Assembly (NCBI GenBank): GCA_902533625.1
Contig: CACAMI010000009.1
Span: forward strand, 1-63,834
Length of the DNA: 63,834 nt
Reading direction: 5' to 3'
Source: an uncultured Alphaproteobacteria bacterium
Lineage (GTDB): Bacteria > Pseudomonadota > Alphaproteobacteria > Rhodobacterales > Rhodobacteraceae
Shown here in pieces: positions 18,642 to 27,083 of this stretch. Position 1 is the stretch's first letter; the number at the start of each line of letters is the position of its first letter. The notes under the pieces are model-generated. The model did not search any database. It had not been told where the DNA came from and worked only from the letters and a program-made list of their open reading frames with translations. Position numbers and translations under genes: made by a program.

Positions 18642-19301
18642 TTGAAAAGTGGTATAATTATATTTCCAGGATCAAATTGCGATAATGAACTTCAAAAAGC
18701 GCTTGAGAGTGTTGGAAGTTCAGTGATTAGAGTATGGCATAAAGAAGTTAATTTACCTAAAAATATTGACATAATTTTCCTTCCAGGAGGATTTTCGTTT
18801 GGGGATTATCTTAGGCCCGGTGCTATAGCTGCAAAGTCCCCTATCCTAAATTCGATAATTTCATTTGGAAAAGCTGGAGGATATATTGTTGGAATTTGCA
18901 ACGGTTTTCAAGTTTTACTGGAATCTGACCTTTTGACTGGTGCTCTACTTAGGAATAAAAATCAAAAATTTATCTGCAAAGATGAAAAAATTATTATCGG
19001 TGCCTGTGACTCTATTTTTACCAAGAACTTCACCTCTGGAGAACTGGTAAACTTTCCAATCGCCCACAATGACGGTAGTTATTTCTGTACAGACAAATCA
19101 TTGAAGAGTTTAATTGATAACGATCAGATACCTTTTTCCTATAAAGAAAATCCAAATGGTTCCAAGGCTAGCATAGCAGGAATTTGTTCCTTAAATAAGA
19201 GAATTTTAGGGCTTATGCCACATCCGGAGCGTGTGGTTTTTGAGGAAAATGGAGGAAGTGACGGGTTTAAATTTTTTAATTCAATTATTGAAAATTTTTA
19301 G
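18642..19301 (+). CDS. purQ: FGAM synthase glutaminase subunit PurQ
   Basis: Class I glutamine amidotransferase that supplies ammonia to PurL. The catalytic cysteine is in GICNGFQVLLE, and the His-Glu pair is in MPHPERV; the PGSNCDNE start motif is present. The longest frame begins at a GTG at 18621 overlapping the purS stop, but a TTG at 18642 with GGGAG a few bases upstream starts at the usual family N-terminus (KSGIIIFPGSN), so I use it (219 residues). After purQ, transcription meets the convergent msrP gene. The purL gene that often follows is missing here. Confidence 0.94.
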   Translation: MKSGIIIFPGSNCDNELQKALESVGSSVIRVWHKEVNLPKNIDIIFLPGGFSFGDYLRPGAIAAKSPILNSIISFGKAGGYIVGICNGFQVLLESDLLTGALLRNKNQKFICKDEKIIIGACDSIFTKNFTSGELVNFPIAHNDGSYFCTDKSLKSLIDNDQIPFSYKENPNGSKASIAGICSLNKRILGLMPHPERVVFEENGGSDGFKFFNSIIENF

Positions 19302-19406
19302 ATTTTTACAGTTATTCAATTGATATTCTCTTTGGAGCATAATGGAACAGGTTGATAATCCTCTGGATATAGATCTTCAGAGATATTCTGCTTAATGAAC
19401 TAGGTG

Positions 19407-20375
19407 TTACCTATAAAGTCTCAAACCTTCAGAAGATTCTAATTTTTTATATAAGTGTGCTACTTCAGCTCCGTAGCCATTAAAAATTTTTGTTGGTATA
19501 GTCTCCCCTGCCCCACCTAAAACACGCTCTCTTTCCTGTGACCACCTTGGGTGATTTACTTTTGGATTTACATTTGCCCAAAAGCCGTACTCATTAGGAT
19601 TTAATTCCTCCCAGAAGCTGATGGGTCTATTTTCAGTAAATTCAATCCTTACAATAGATTTTATTGATTTAAAGCCATATTTCCAAGGTAAATGAAGTCT
19701 GATGGGAGCTCCAAACGGCTTATGTAAAATTTTTCCATAGGCACCTACCACTAAAAAGGAAAGAGGGTTTGAGGCCTCTTCAATTGTTAAGCCTTCAGTA
19801 TAAGGCCAGGGATACCACCGTGCCTTTTGTTCAGTTGCTACCTTTGGATCATAGAACGTATAAAATTTAATAAACTTTGCTGAAGATAGAGGTTTTGATA
19901 TTTTAAGGAGATTAGATAGTTCAAAACCAGTCCAGGGAACTACCATTGACCATGCCTCTACACATCTGTGACGATAAATTCGTTCTTCCAGAGCCATAGT
20001 AGTGATTAATTTGTCGACAGAAATTTTGAAAGGTTTTTCCACTAAGCCATCAACTTTTATGGTCCAGCCTTCTGTTTCAAGCGCCTCAGCCTCTTTTGCA
20101 ATATATTTTGTAGATCCAAATTCATAAAAATTGTTATATTTGGAACTGATATTTTCATCTGTTATTTTGCGTTCCATTTCAGTGAATTTAAAGTTCTTAG
20201 AAGCATCTGTAATATGACTGGTTATTGAATTAGAGGCAAAAAGAGAATTGCCGAATGTTCCCGACATCGCGAGACCTAAGCCTGAAGCTAAAATATTTCG
20301 ACGATTTAAGAATGTAACTTCGTCGATAACTTTATTTTCACTTATTGCCCAGTTTGGTTTTGTGATAAGGTGCAT
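19407..20375 (-). CDS. msrP: Protein-methionine-sulfoxide reductase catalytic subunit MsrP
   Basis: Periplasmic molybdopterin enzyme that repairs oxidised methionines in envelope proteins. It has 322 residues. A twin-arginine signal is visible (NRRNILASG at about 24-32, then a hydrophobic stretch), matching Tat export with cofactor bound. The molybdenum cysteine is Cys138 in YRHRCVEAWSM, followed by VPWTGFELSNLL; GFWANVNPKVNHPRW near the C-terminus is also typical. The usual membrane partner MsrQ (heme b subunit) is not next to it. The gene diverges from a sensor kinase gene 40 bases away. Confidence 0.94.
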   Translation of the reverse strand: MHLITKPNWAISENKVIDEVTFLNRRNILASGLGLAMSGTFGNSLFASNSITSHITDASKNFKFTEMERKITDENISSKYNNFYEFGSTKYIAKEAEALETEGWTIKVDGLVEKPFKISVDKLITTMALEERIYRHRCVEAWSMVVPWTGFELSNLLKISKPLSSAKFIKFYTFYDPKVATEQKARWYPWPYTEGLTIEEASNPLSFLVVGAYGKILHKPFGAPIRLHLPWKYGFKSIKSIVRIEFTENRPISFWEELNPNEYGFWANVNPKVNHPRWSQERERVLGGAGETIPTKIFNGYGAEVAHLYKKLESSEGLRLYR

Positions 20376-20415
20376 ATTTGGTACTCTTTTAATAAATTAT
20401 TTAGGAGTTAAGATT

Positions 20416-21480
20416 TTGAGGTTTATTTCTATCCTTTACAGTAAAATAAATCAAATTTTACTAGATCGGATTTGGCTCTATCAAGTTTATTATTTAATTA
20501 TTGCCTTAGCTTTACTTTGCATAATAGGCATTGGACTTTACTTTTTTGCAACTGATTTCTTCTCCACACTTTTTTATTATTTATATAATTTTAAAAACTT
20601 GGATTATGCTCCTCTGAGTATAGTGTCTGGTTTGGCAATCTATCTCATAACAATTATACTCATATCGAATAATTTAAATAAAAAAAACAATATTATTAAG
20701 GCTGAGCGTGATGAATTAATTTTACTTAATTCTAGATATGTGGCCGAGATTGAGAAAAGAGAGAAAACTGAAAGGTCTCTCAAGCTTGCCGAGCAAAGCC
20801 TAGAACAATCTTCAAAATTGGCTGAAATCGGCCAGATGTCTGCAGCTATTAATCATGAGATTAGTCAACCTCTTTCAGCTCTTAAAACTTATTTAAGCAG
20901 CATGAAAATTCTTATTGATAGAAAGAAGATTTTGGAGGCTAGATCAAATTTTAGTAGAGTTGATGATTTAATTGATAGAATGGAAAAAATTACAACTCAG
21001 TTGAAGTTGTTTTCAAGAAAAAGTGATGATTTGACAGAAAAAATAAATCTTTTAGATTCTGTTGATGCTAGTCTCAGTTTAATAGCCCCTCAGTTAATTG
21101 ACAAAAGAATTCGGATTAAATATCAATCGCCTAAAGAAAAACTTGTAGTAATCGGAGATCAGATAAAGATTCAGCAAATAATAATAAATTTGCTAAATAA
21201 CGCTGTTGATGCTTTGGAAAATATAAGAGGCGCACTTATAACAATAGAAGTTGTCTGTGAAAAGGATAAGACCCAAGTAAAAATTTCTGATAATGGAATT
21301 GGAATGGATGAGCCCAATTCAGTATTTGATCCATTCTTTACTACCAAGGCTCATGGAAAGGGCGTTGGTTTGGGCCTTTCCATTTCTTACGATCTTGCTA
21401 TGAAATTTGGTGGAAACTTGAAAGCTAATAACATTAAGCCGTCTGGCTCCGAATTCACTTTAACCTTAAGAAATGGGTAA
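20416..21480 (+). CDS. Membrane sensor histidine kinase, DctB-like
   Basis: Two-component sensor kinase of about 354 residues with two hydrophobic segments near the N-terminus, a coiled-coil linker, a HisKA domain with the motif AAINHEISQPLSALKTYL (acceptor His in NHEISQP), and HATPase_c motifs DNGIGMDEP and GVGLGLSIS. The NHEISQPL form is characteristic of the DctB C4-dicarboxylate sensor family. The short segment between the membrane helices means it lacks DctB's large periplasmic sensor, so its signal may differ. The start is TTG at 20416 with TAGGAG nearby; a longer frame back to 20248 would run into msrP and is rejected. Its response regulator follows 6 bases later. Confidence 0.85.
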   Translation: MRFISILYSKINQILLDRIWLYQVYYLIIALALLCIIGIGLYFFATDFFSTLFYYLYNFKNLDYAPLSIVSGLAIYLITIILISNNLNKKNNIIKAERDELILLNSRYVAEIEKREKTERSLKLAEQSLEQSSKLAEIGQMSAAINHEISQPLSALKTYLSSMKILIDRKKILEARSNFSRVDDLIDRMEKITTQLKLFSRKSDDLTEKINLLDSVDASLSLIAPQLIDKRIRIKYQSPKEKLVVIGDQIKIQQIIINLLNNAVDALENIRGALITIEVVCEKDKTQVKISDNGIGMDEPNSVFDPFFTTKAHGKGVGLGLSISYDLAMKFGGNLKANNIKPSGSEFTLTLRNG

Positions 21481-21486
21481 GCAGAT

Positions 21487-22068
21487 ATGGTAGATGAATC
21501 TAAATGTGACATAATTGTCATTGATGATGAAGAGGATGTTCGGGAGAGCCTTAAACAGCTTTTTTCTCTGGAAGGATTTAAAGTTTATGCAATGGCTGAT
21601 GCTAAGGAAGCATTGGGGTTTATTTCTACAAAGTTTCATGGTGTAATTATTTCGGATATTAGGATGCCAGAGATGGATGGTCTCACTTTTCTTAAAGAGG
21701 TAAAAAAATTAAATAAACTGCTGCCCGTTATTTTGATAACAGGTCATGGTGACATCAAGTTGGCAGTCAAGTCAATAAAATTAGGTGCCACAGATTTTCT
21801 GGAAAAACCATTTAATCCTAATGATTTAGTAAATCAAGTTAAAGTTTTATCCAGTCAGCGGCAAGCCGTTATCGAATCTTACAAGGGTTTAGAAACCTCA
21901 TCACTTAAAAAAATGACTGACGATTTCGAAAAAAATCGAATTTGTTATTCATTGGAAAAACATGAAGGATCAATATTATCTGTAATGAAGGAATTAAAAC
22001 TTCCTAGGAGAACTCTAAATGAGAAGATGGCTAAATATAAAATTAATAGACAGCTATTTATTTCCTAG
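21487..22068 (+). CDS. DctD-like response regulator without an AAA+ domain
   Basis: Response regulator of 193 residues: a receiver domain (about 7-125, acceptor Asp in VIISDIRMPEMDG, KPF motif present) followed after a short linker by a Fis-type helix-turn-helix (LPRRTLNEKMAKYKI near 170-188). Both ends look like DctD, the NtrC-family activator of dicarboxylate transport, but the whole central AAA+ sigma-54-activation domain is missing. The layout is also that of RegA/PrrA, yet the DNA-binding motif is closer to DctD. It is cotranscribed with the upstream kinase gene. It presumably acts as a classical sigma-70 regulator or repressor. Confidence 0.86.
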   Translation: MVDESKCDIIVIDDEEDVRESLKQLFSLEGFKVYAMADAKEALGFISTKFHGVIISDIRMPEMDGLTFLKEVKKLNKLLPVILITGHGDIKLAVKSIKLGATDFLEKPFNPNDLVNQVKVLSSQRQAVIESYKGLETSSLKKMTDDFEKNRICYSLEKHEGSILSVMKELKLPRRTLNEKMAKYKINRQLFIS

Positions 22069-22074
22069 ACCACA

Positions 22075-22782
22075 CTAAGCAATCATTTGATTATGTTTCT
22101 TTTTCATTAATTCTTTTGCTGTTTCAACTGCGACAGCGGCGTCCCTGCAATATGCGTCTGCACCTATTGATTTGCTGAATTCTTCATTTAATGGTGCACC
22201 ACCCACCAGAATTACATAATCATCCCGAATTCCTTGTTGCACAAGTGTGTCAATAACAACTTTCATATAAGGCATAGTCGTAGTTAGAAGAGCGGACATT
22301 CCCAAAATATCTGCTTGTTCTTTGTCAATAGCCTCTAGGTAATTCTCTACCGGATTATTTATTCCTAAATCGACAACCTCAAATCCGGCCCCTTCCATCA
22401 TCATGCAAACTAAGTTTTTGCCGATATCGTGGATATCCCCCTTAACCGTACCAATAACCATTTTGCCAAGTCTAGGGGCACCAGTTTCAGCCAAAAGAGG
22501 TTTTAGTATTGCCATCCCTGCCTTCATCGCATTAGCAGCAAGCAAGACTTCTGGTACAAATAAGATTCCATCCCTAAAATCTATTCCCACAATTCTCATG
22601 CCTTCAACCAGGGCCTTAGTCAGAACATCGTATGGTGTCCACTTTCTTCCAAGAAGAATATTGACACCCTCCTCTATTTCTTCCTTTAAACCATCATATA
22701 AGTCATCGTGCATTTGCAGAACGAGGTCTTCATCATTCAGTTGGTCTAGAACTATTTCATCTTCTTCGTCGCTCATACTCAC
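22075..22782 (-). CDS. Corrinoid (B12-binding) methyltransferase protein
   Basis: A 235-residue corrinoid protein of the MtbC/MttC/MetH-cap type. It has a helical cap domain (about 20-100, with FVPEVLLAANAMKAGM) and a Rossmann-like B12 domain containing the cobalt-ligand motif GDIHDIGKN (His118), then MSALLTTTM and VILVGGAPLN. Such proteins carry a methyl group between a substrate-specific methyltransferase and a methyl acceptor such as tetrahydrofolate. No MttB-like methyltransferase, reactivase or acceptor methyltransferase is adjacent, so its partners must lie elsewhere. An acidic N-terminal stretch (MSDEEDEI) precedes the cap. It has its own candidate promoter. Confidence 0.9.
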   Translation of the reverse strand: MSMSDEEDEIVLDQLNDEDLVLQMHDDLYDGLKEEIEEGVNILLGRKWTPYDVLTKALVEGMRIVGIDFRDGILFVPEVLLAANAMKAGMAILKPLLAETGAPRLGKMVIGTVKGDIHDIGKNLVCMMMEGAGFEVVDLGINNPVENYLEAIDKEQADILGMSALLTTTMPYMKVVIDTLVQQGIRDDYVILVGGAPLNEEFSKSIGADAYCRDAAVAVETAKELMKKKHNQMIA

Positions 22783-22868
22783 CTCTTTTTATTTTATTAA
22801 GTTATCTTAAATTTTTTATTTAACTTAGCTCGATAAACGACTATGGATCGATTAATTTCGACTACTTT

Positions 22869-22896
22869 TGATAATAAATATAATTTAAACTGTCAA
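22869..22896 (-). promoter_or_regulatory. Candidate promoter for the corrinoid-protein gene
   Basis: On the minus strand a perfect TTGACA occupies 22891-22896, immediately after the sufE stop. Possible -10 hexamers are TTATCA (22869-22874, 16-base spacer) or TATTAT (22871-22876, 14-base spacer, rather short). It would leave a leader of roughly 80 bases before the corrinoid gene. I saw no B12-riboswitch box in that leader. Confidence 0.33.
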
Positions 22897-22901
22897 TAAA
22901 T

Positions 22902-23318
22902 TTAGACATTGGGAAAATCTTGAATTTTCTTTATCATTGAATTGAGTCCATTCGCACGTTGGGAAGACAAATGGCCAAGTAATTCAAGGCTTTCGAACAT
23001 TTTATAGGGATCAGCATTAGAGATATCATTCAAAGGCATATTGTCATATATAGATCCAACAATTGCAATTAAGCCCTTAACTATTAAAGCATCAGAATCT
23101 CCAAGGAAAGAAAGCCTCTCCACTCCGTCTTTTTTGTATGTTCCTAATATTAGCCAAACTTGAGACGCACACCCTGATAACTTATTATATTCAGATTTTA
23201 GAGACTCTTCTAACTTAGGCATTTCTCTACCAAGATCGATAATATAGGAATATCTATCTTCCCAGTTCTCTAGAAATTCAAAATCGGCGTTTATTAAATC
23301 AAATTCTTTAAAGCTCAT
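22902..23318 (-). CDS. sufE: Cysteine desulfuration protein SufE
   Basis: Sulfur acceptor that stimulates the SufS cysteine desulfurase and passes sulfide to the SufBCD scaffold for iron-sulfur cluster assembly. The 138-residue protein has WEDRYSYIIDLGREMP near the N-terminus and the catalytic cysteine in the loop KLSGCASQVWL. The C-terminal LSSQRANGLNSM segment is typical. It overlaps rnd by 4 bases (ATGA type), so the two genes are translationally coupled, although no other suf gene is nearby. Confidence 0.94.
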   Translation of the reverse strand: MSFKEFDLINADFEFLENWEDRYSYIIDLGREMPKLEESLKSEYNKLSGCASQVWLILGTYKKDGVERLSFLGDSDALIVKGLIAIVGSIYDNMPLNDISNADPYKMFESLELLGHLSSQRANGLNSMIKKIQDFPNV

Positions 23319-24490
23319 ATCTTTAATCTATTAGTATTAACGATAGTTACATCCTTCCCATTTACAGATAAGCCTATTTCTCCATTTTTCAACTTCAAGG
23401 CGTTAGATCCGAAAATTTCCTTTCGCCATCCACTGAGTGTCCTTGAATTAGGAATTTCTTCCACTGCAATTTCTCTTAAATCGCTACTCGTGGCGATAAT
23501 TTTTTGGGCCACACCGGAAATTTCTGAGCAATGAGTAAGGAGAACTTTTAATAGCTCTATTAAGGTTTGGCTCGACTTGTCATCTTTGGAAGTACTTTTA
23601 CTTTCTATTATTGGAGCTGTACTTGGGTCTACATTTTCAACAATTTCCAGAATTTTCTTTCCGATCCAATTTTTTTGTGAGTCTTTAGGTAAGAATCTCA
23701 GTTTATTAATATCACCAAAATTAGTGGGTTTTTTTGCTGCAATTTCTAAAAGAGCATCATCTCTAAATATTTTACGCCTTATAAGATTTCGATCTTGAGC
23801 CTCTCTCTCCCTAAACTCTGCCAAATCTTTAATTAATGCCAAAAATACTTTACTACCACCGCTCATCTTTATTTTTTTCCAAGCTTGATCAGGATCTGTA
23901 AAATAATTAGTTGTATCGGCTAATCTTTCAATCTCCTCTCTAACCCACGCTTCCCTGCCATTTGATTGCAGAAGACCTTTTAACCCCAAATACACCTCTC
24001 TTAGGAAAGTGACATCTCCTAATGCATAGGCGCATTGTTCTTCTGAAAGTGGGCGACTAGCCCAATTTGAAAACCGGTTTGACTTATCCAAAGTGACCCC
24101 AGAGAACTCTTTGACTAACTTTTCGTAGCTTATTTGATCTCCAAAGCCACAAACCATTGCGGCCACTTGAGTATCAAAAAATGGTTTTGGAATGAATCCA
24201 CTTAATGAAAAAAAAATTTCCAAATCTTGCCTAGCAGCATGAAATACCTTCAAAACTTTATTGTTTCCCATTAGATCAAAAAGTGGAGATAAGCTAATTT
24301 GAGAACTTAATGGATCTATTAAAATTGCGTCTGTTTCATTATTGTCAGCTATAAAAGCCATCTGGATGAGACACAGGTCTGCGTAGTAGGTTTTTTCTCT
24401 AATAAACTCTGTATCTATGGTAACAAAATCCTTTTCAGATGCTACCTTGCAAAAAGTCTCTAAGTCTTTTGTTTTGGAAATAATTTCCAT
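23315..24490 (-). CDS. rnd: Ribonuclease D
   Basis: 3'-5' exoribonuclease that trims tRNA and other stable RNA precursors. It has 391 residues: a DEDD-type exonuclease domain at about 1-170 (FVTIDTEFIRE with Asp and Glu, HAARQDLEIF, and the later YALGDVTFLREVY that gives the final Tyr/Asp), followed by the HRDC region (about 215-295) with FREREAQDRN. The length and order match the bacterial RNase D family. It is the upstream gene of the rnd-sufE pair. Confidence 0.95.
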   Translation of the reverse strand: MEIISKTKDLETFCKVASEKDFVTIDTEFIREKTYYADLCLIQMAFIADNNETDAILIDPLSSQISLSPLFDLMGNNKVLKVFHAARQDLEIFFSLSGFIPKPFFDTQVAAMVCGFGDQISYEKLVKEFSGVTLDKSNRFSNWASRPLSEEQCAYALGDVTFLREVYLGLKGLLQSNGREAWVREEIERLADTTNYFTDPDQAWKKIKMSGGSKVFLALIKDLAEFREREAQDRNLIRRKIFRDDALLEIAAKKPTNFGDINKLRFLPKDSQKNWIGKKILEIVENVDPSTAPIIESKSTSKDDKSSQTLIELLKVLLTHCSEISGVAQKIIATSSDLREIAVEEIPNSRTLSGWRKEIFGSNALKLKNGEIGLSVNGKDVTIVNTNRLKI

Positions 24491-24524
24491 TATGCATCCG
24501 TGATAAAAATTTTTTTAGTTTAAA

Positions 24525-25316
24525 TTAGGTTTTCCAAGACGGATCAATTTTATCTAATAGCCTTAAAAAAGCTGGCCATTCAGGATGTCTGACGGCAGCT
24601 CCTCCTTGAGCACTACCACCTTCAAATTGTTCTCTTGTATGAACAATTACCTTTTTTGGAATCGTATTCAGGTTATTTCCAGATGCCAATGCTCTCAATT
24701 GAATATCGCTGTTTCTGATAAATACCTGATGCCTAACAAAAGCCCATATAGGGCTAGGTCCCGCAGTAAGAAGGCCATGATTTTTTAATACAAGTGTATG
24801 ATTTTTTGTCCCAAGGGATTTTATTAAACGCTTTTTCTCTGAACTGTTTAAAACTATGCCTTCAAAATCATGATATCCAACTCTTTCGTATAATTGACAG
24901 CCTTCCTGAACCATTGGAAAAGCCTTTATATTTAGGGTGGACATCGTTTGACTAATGGGTTCGTGGGTGTGCATTACACAATGTAAATCGTTAGGCCTAG
25001 CTTGATGGATTGCAGAATGGATATTGTATCCAGCTTGATTTACAGGCCATTCAACATTATCTATTTTATTACCGTCCAAATCTAATTTTACCAGGTTTGA
25101 GGCTGTAATTTCGTCATACCTAAGCCCAAAAGGGTTGATTAGAAATGTGTCCGTACTGGGAATTCTTAACGTTATATGATTATAGACCACACTGGTCCAC
25201 CCATAATAATCGGTTAACCTATAAACTGCAGCTAACTCAACCCTAGCTCTCCACTCATCTTGAGTGAAGTTTTTTGGTGCTTTTGGGTATTGAACAGATA
25301 AATCATTAATATTCAT
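24525..25316 (-). CDS. Class II aldolase/adducin-family protein
   Basis: Zinc-dependent class II aldolase-fold protein of 263 residues. Motifs seen are SVVYNHITLRIP, the metal-binding CVMHTHEP and the LKNHGLLTAGP segment with the third histidine. The family includes fuculose-phosphate aldolase, ribulose-phosphate epimerase and several decarboxylases; this longer, N-terminally extended type is common in proteobacterial catabolic clusters and its substrate is usually unknown. It lies downstream of a ketopantoate-reductase-like gene (33 bases) on the same strand, and the two may act on the same small hydroxy- or oxo-acid. I cannot assign a substrate. Confidence 0.85.
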   Translation of the reverse strand: MNINDLSVQYPKAPKNFTQDEWRARVELAAVYRLTDYYGWTSVVYNHITLRIPSTDTFLINPFGLRYDEITASNLVKLDLDGNKIDNVEWPVNQAGYNIHSAIHQARPNDLHCVMHTHEPISQTMSTLNIKAFPMVQEGCQLYERVGYHDFEGIVLNSSEKKRLIKSLGTKNHTLVLKNHGLLTAGPSPIWAFVRHQVFIRNSDIQLRALASGNNLNTIPKKVIVHTREQFEGGSAQGGAAVRHPEWPAFLRLLDKIDPSWKT

Positions 25317-25349
25317 ATCGTGTCACCTATTGGTAATTTTCCAAAAAAA

Positions 25350-26261
25350 TCATTTTTCTAATGCCTTAATCAGGGAAAACAATACGTTATTATGGGGGGT
25401 CTGTACATTGCCTTTTTTTCCAAACCGAATAATCTGACCGGTTATGGAATCAATTTCAGTTTTCTTATGATTTAATATATCTACTAGCATCGATGGTTTA
25501 TGATTGGGGTGCTCGGTAGTTGACATAAAAATAATGCTCTTAACCTCTTTTGTGCTCACTTTAATGCCTAAGTTTTGTGCAACTTCGCATCCCTCATTAG
25601 CAACACTGTTGGCCAAACTAATAAGTTCATTTGATTTCGCTATTTCGCCAGGAGTTCCTCTAATTAGAGCACAAATCACATTGACTGCAGAATTAAAAAT
25701 AGCTTTTTTCCAAATAGATTCAGAGATGTTAGAACTTATTTCGCTGTATATTCCGCAGCTACTTAAGACGTCTTTCAACTTTAATACCAGTTTATTGTCT
25801 GCAGTTGAAATGGAATTAAAATTGGTAAGATGAGTGCCAGAAGAGGAAACAAGACCTGACGCCTTAAGATCTGAAGGCAAGGTTGTGCAGCCATAAATCA
25901 CTTTACTCGAGAAATGTTGCAATATTTCTTCATTACCGATTCCATTCTGAAGGGAAATTAACGGAGTGGACTTTTTGATCAGTTTTTCTGAACCTTTCAA
26001 AGCGTTATAAGTATCTTTTGATTTAGTAAAGATAAAAACCATGTCAAATTCTGTATTTAAATTCTTTAGATCTATTTCACTAACACAATTAATTGAAACA
26101 TTTTCCGTCTCACCATTCGTTTCTAAGCACAAGCCATTTGACAAGATAGCCTCTCGATGCCCTCTGTTCCGACAAACTAAAGTCACATCATTTCCGCCTT
26201 TTTGTAAGCAACCTCCAAAGTATGAACCTAAGGCACCGGCTCCAATTATAAGAATTTTCAT
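25350..26261 (-). CDS. Ketopantoate reductase (PanE/ApbA) family protein
   Basis: NADP-dependent reductase of 303 residues with the N-terminal Rossmann motif IIGAGALGSYFGG, the SLQNGIGNE segment and a helical C-terminal domain containing SIWKKAIFNSAVNVICAL, where the Lys and Asn of the active site are found in PanE. True PanE makes pantoate for coenzyme A, but members in catabolic operons often reduce other 2-oxoacids. Because it sits between a class II aldolase and a UPF0173 hydrolase rather than with panB/panC, a catabolic role is equally likely, and I give no gene symbol. Confidence 0.85.
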   Translation of the reverse strand: MKILIIGAGALGSYFGGCLQKGGNDVTLVCRNRGHREAILSNGLCLETNGETENVSINCVSEIDLKNLNTEFDMVFIFTKSKDTYNALKGSEKLIKKSTPLISLQNGIGNEEILQHFSSKVIYGCTTLPSDLKASGLVSSSGTHLTNFNSISTADNKLVLKLKDVLSSCGIYSEISSNISESIWKKAIFNSAVNVICALIRGTPGEIAKSNELISLANSVANEGCEVAQNLGIKVSTKEVKSIIFMSTTEHPNHKPSMLVDILNHKKTEIDSITGQIIRFGKKGNVQTPHNNVLFSLIKALEK

Positions 26262-26280
26262 AAAATTTTCCGCAACATTA

Positions 26281-26988
26281 TTATAGAAGGTATTCCTTTA
26301 ATACGTCAGCTTCGATAATTTCCACACCCGGCAAGCTATCCCTCAAAACATCTACCTTTTGTTCAAGGAGGGGAAAAGTTTTGTAATGACAAGGAAAAAT
26401 AGTTTTAAAATTAAAAAATCTTTCTGCCGCATATGCGGCTCTTTTCATGTCCATAGTAAAATGTCCGCCACAGCATAGAATTCCAATCTCTGGTTTGTGT
26501 AGTTCGCCAAAAATCTGCATGTCAGCCATGACATCTGTATCTCCAGAGAAATATATAGTTTTTTCTGGAGTGGTAATCATATACCCAACCTCAGCACCTC
26601 CATAATAGAAATTGTCTTTATGATGAAAGGAGGAGGAGTGGGATGCAGATACCATTGTAATGGAAAAGTCACCAATCTGAACTGTGCCTCCTTTATTAAA
26701 GCCCACGGATGAAACCTTGTGCTCAGCTTCATAAAATTGCATTAAGTCATACATACCAACAATTGGAATATCTCTCTCCTTAGCAATTTTTATGGAATCT
26801 GAAGCGTGATCAGAGTGGGCATGACTTAACAAAATAAATTTGCAATCTGAAATAACATCGACTTTCTCCCTTTCAGGAAACATAGGGTTTCCCTCAAACC
26901 AAGGATCAACAAGTAATGTTGTATCCTTATATTTAATCTTAAATCCGCTATGGCCAAGCCAGGAAATTGTAATCTGGTTTTCTTGCAT
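26281..26988 (-). CDS. UPF0173-type metal-dependent hydrolase (metallo-beta-lactamase fold)
   Basis: Metallo-beta-lactamase-fold hydrolase of 235 residues. The metal motif HAHSDHASD is near residue 56, and later ligands appear in YFSGDTDVM and FPCHYKTFP, the pattern of the YtkL/UPF0173 group related to UlaG. The cellular substrate of this group is not established. It is the first gene of a three-gene minus-strand unit with the PanE-like and aldolase genes (spacers of 19 and 33 bases), and diverges from an EamA transporter gene across 95 bases. Confidence 0.87.
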   Translation of the reverse strand: MQENQITISWLGHSGFKIKYKDTTLLVDPWFEGNPMFPEREKVDVISDCKFILLSHAHSDHASDSIKIAKERDIPIVGMYDLMQFYEAEHKVSSVGFNKGGTVQIGDFSITMVSASHSSSFHHKDNFYYGGAEVGYMITTPEKTIYFSGDTDVMADMQIFGELHKPEIGILCCGGHFTMDMKRAAYAAERFFNFKTIFPCHYKTFPLLEQKVDVLRDSLPGVEIIEADVLKEYLL

Positions 26989-27083
26989 TTATATTCCTTT
27001 ACTAGTTAAGAATATTATTTTAAGCCATTAAGTCTCCTTGTCGAGCTTAATATACAGCGCCTTTTCTTAAATAATGCAATATA

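Noticed and set aside
19302-19406. Small inverted repeat in the spacer between purQ and msrP as a bidirectional terminator
   Set aside because: The stem is only 5 bases with a 12-base loop and no T-tract on either side.
20248-20415. Longer N-terminus for the DctB-like kinase
   Set aside because: It would overlap the start of msrP on the other strand and has no family match; the TTG at 20416 has a good ribosome-binding site.
22403-22810. 135-codon plus-strand frame opposite the corrinoid-protein gene
   Set aside because: It lies antisense to a clear gene and has serine-rich low-complexity content typical of a shadow frame.
22783-22890. B12 riboswitch in the leader of the corrinoid-protein gene
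   Set aside because: The leader is short and no conserved B12-box sequence was seen.
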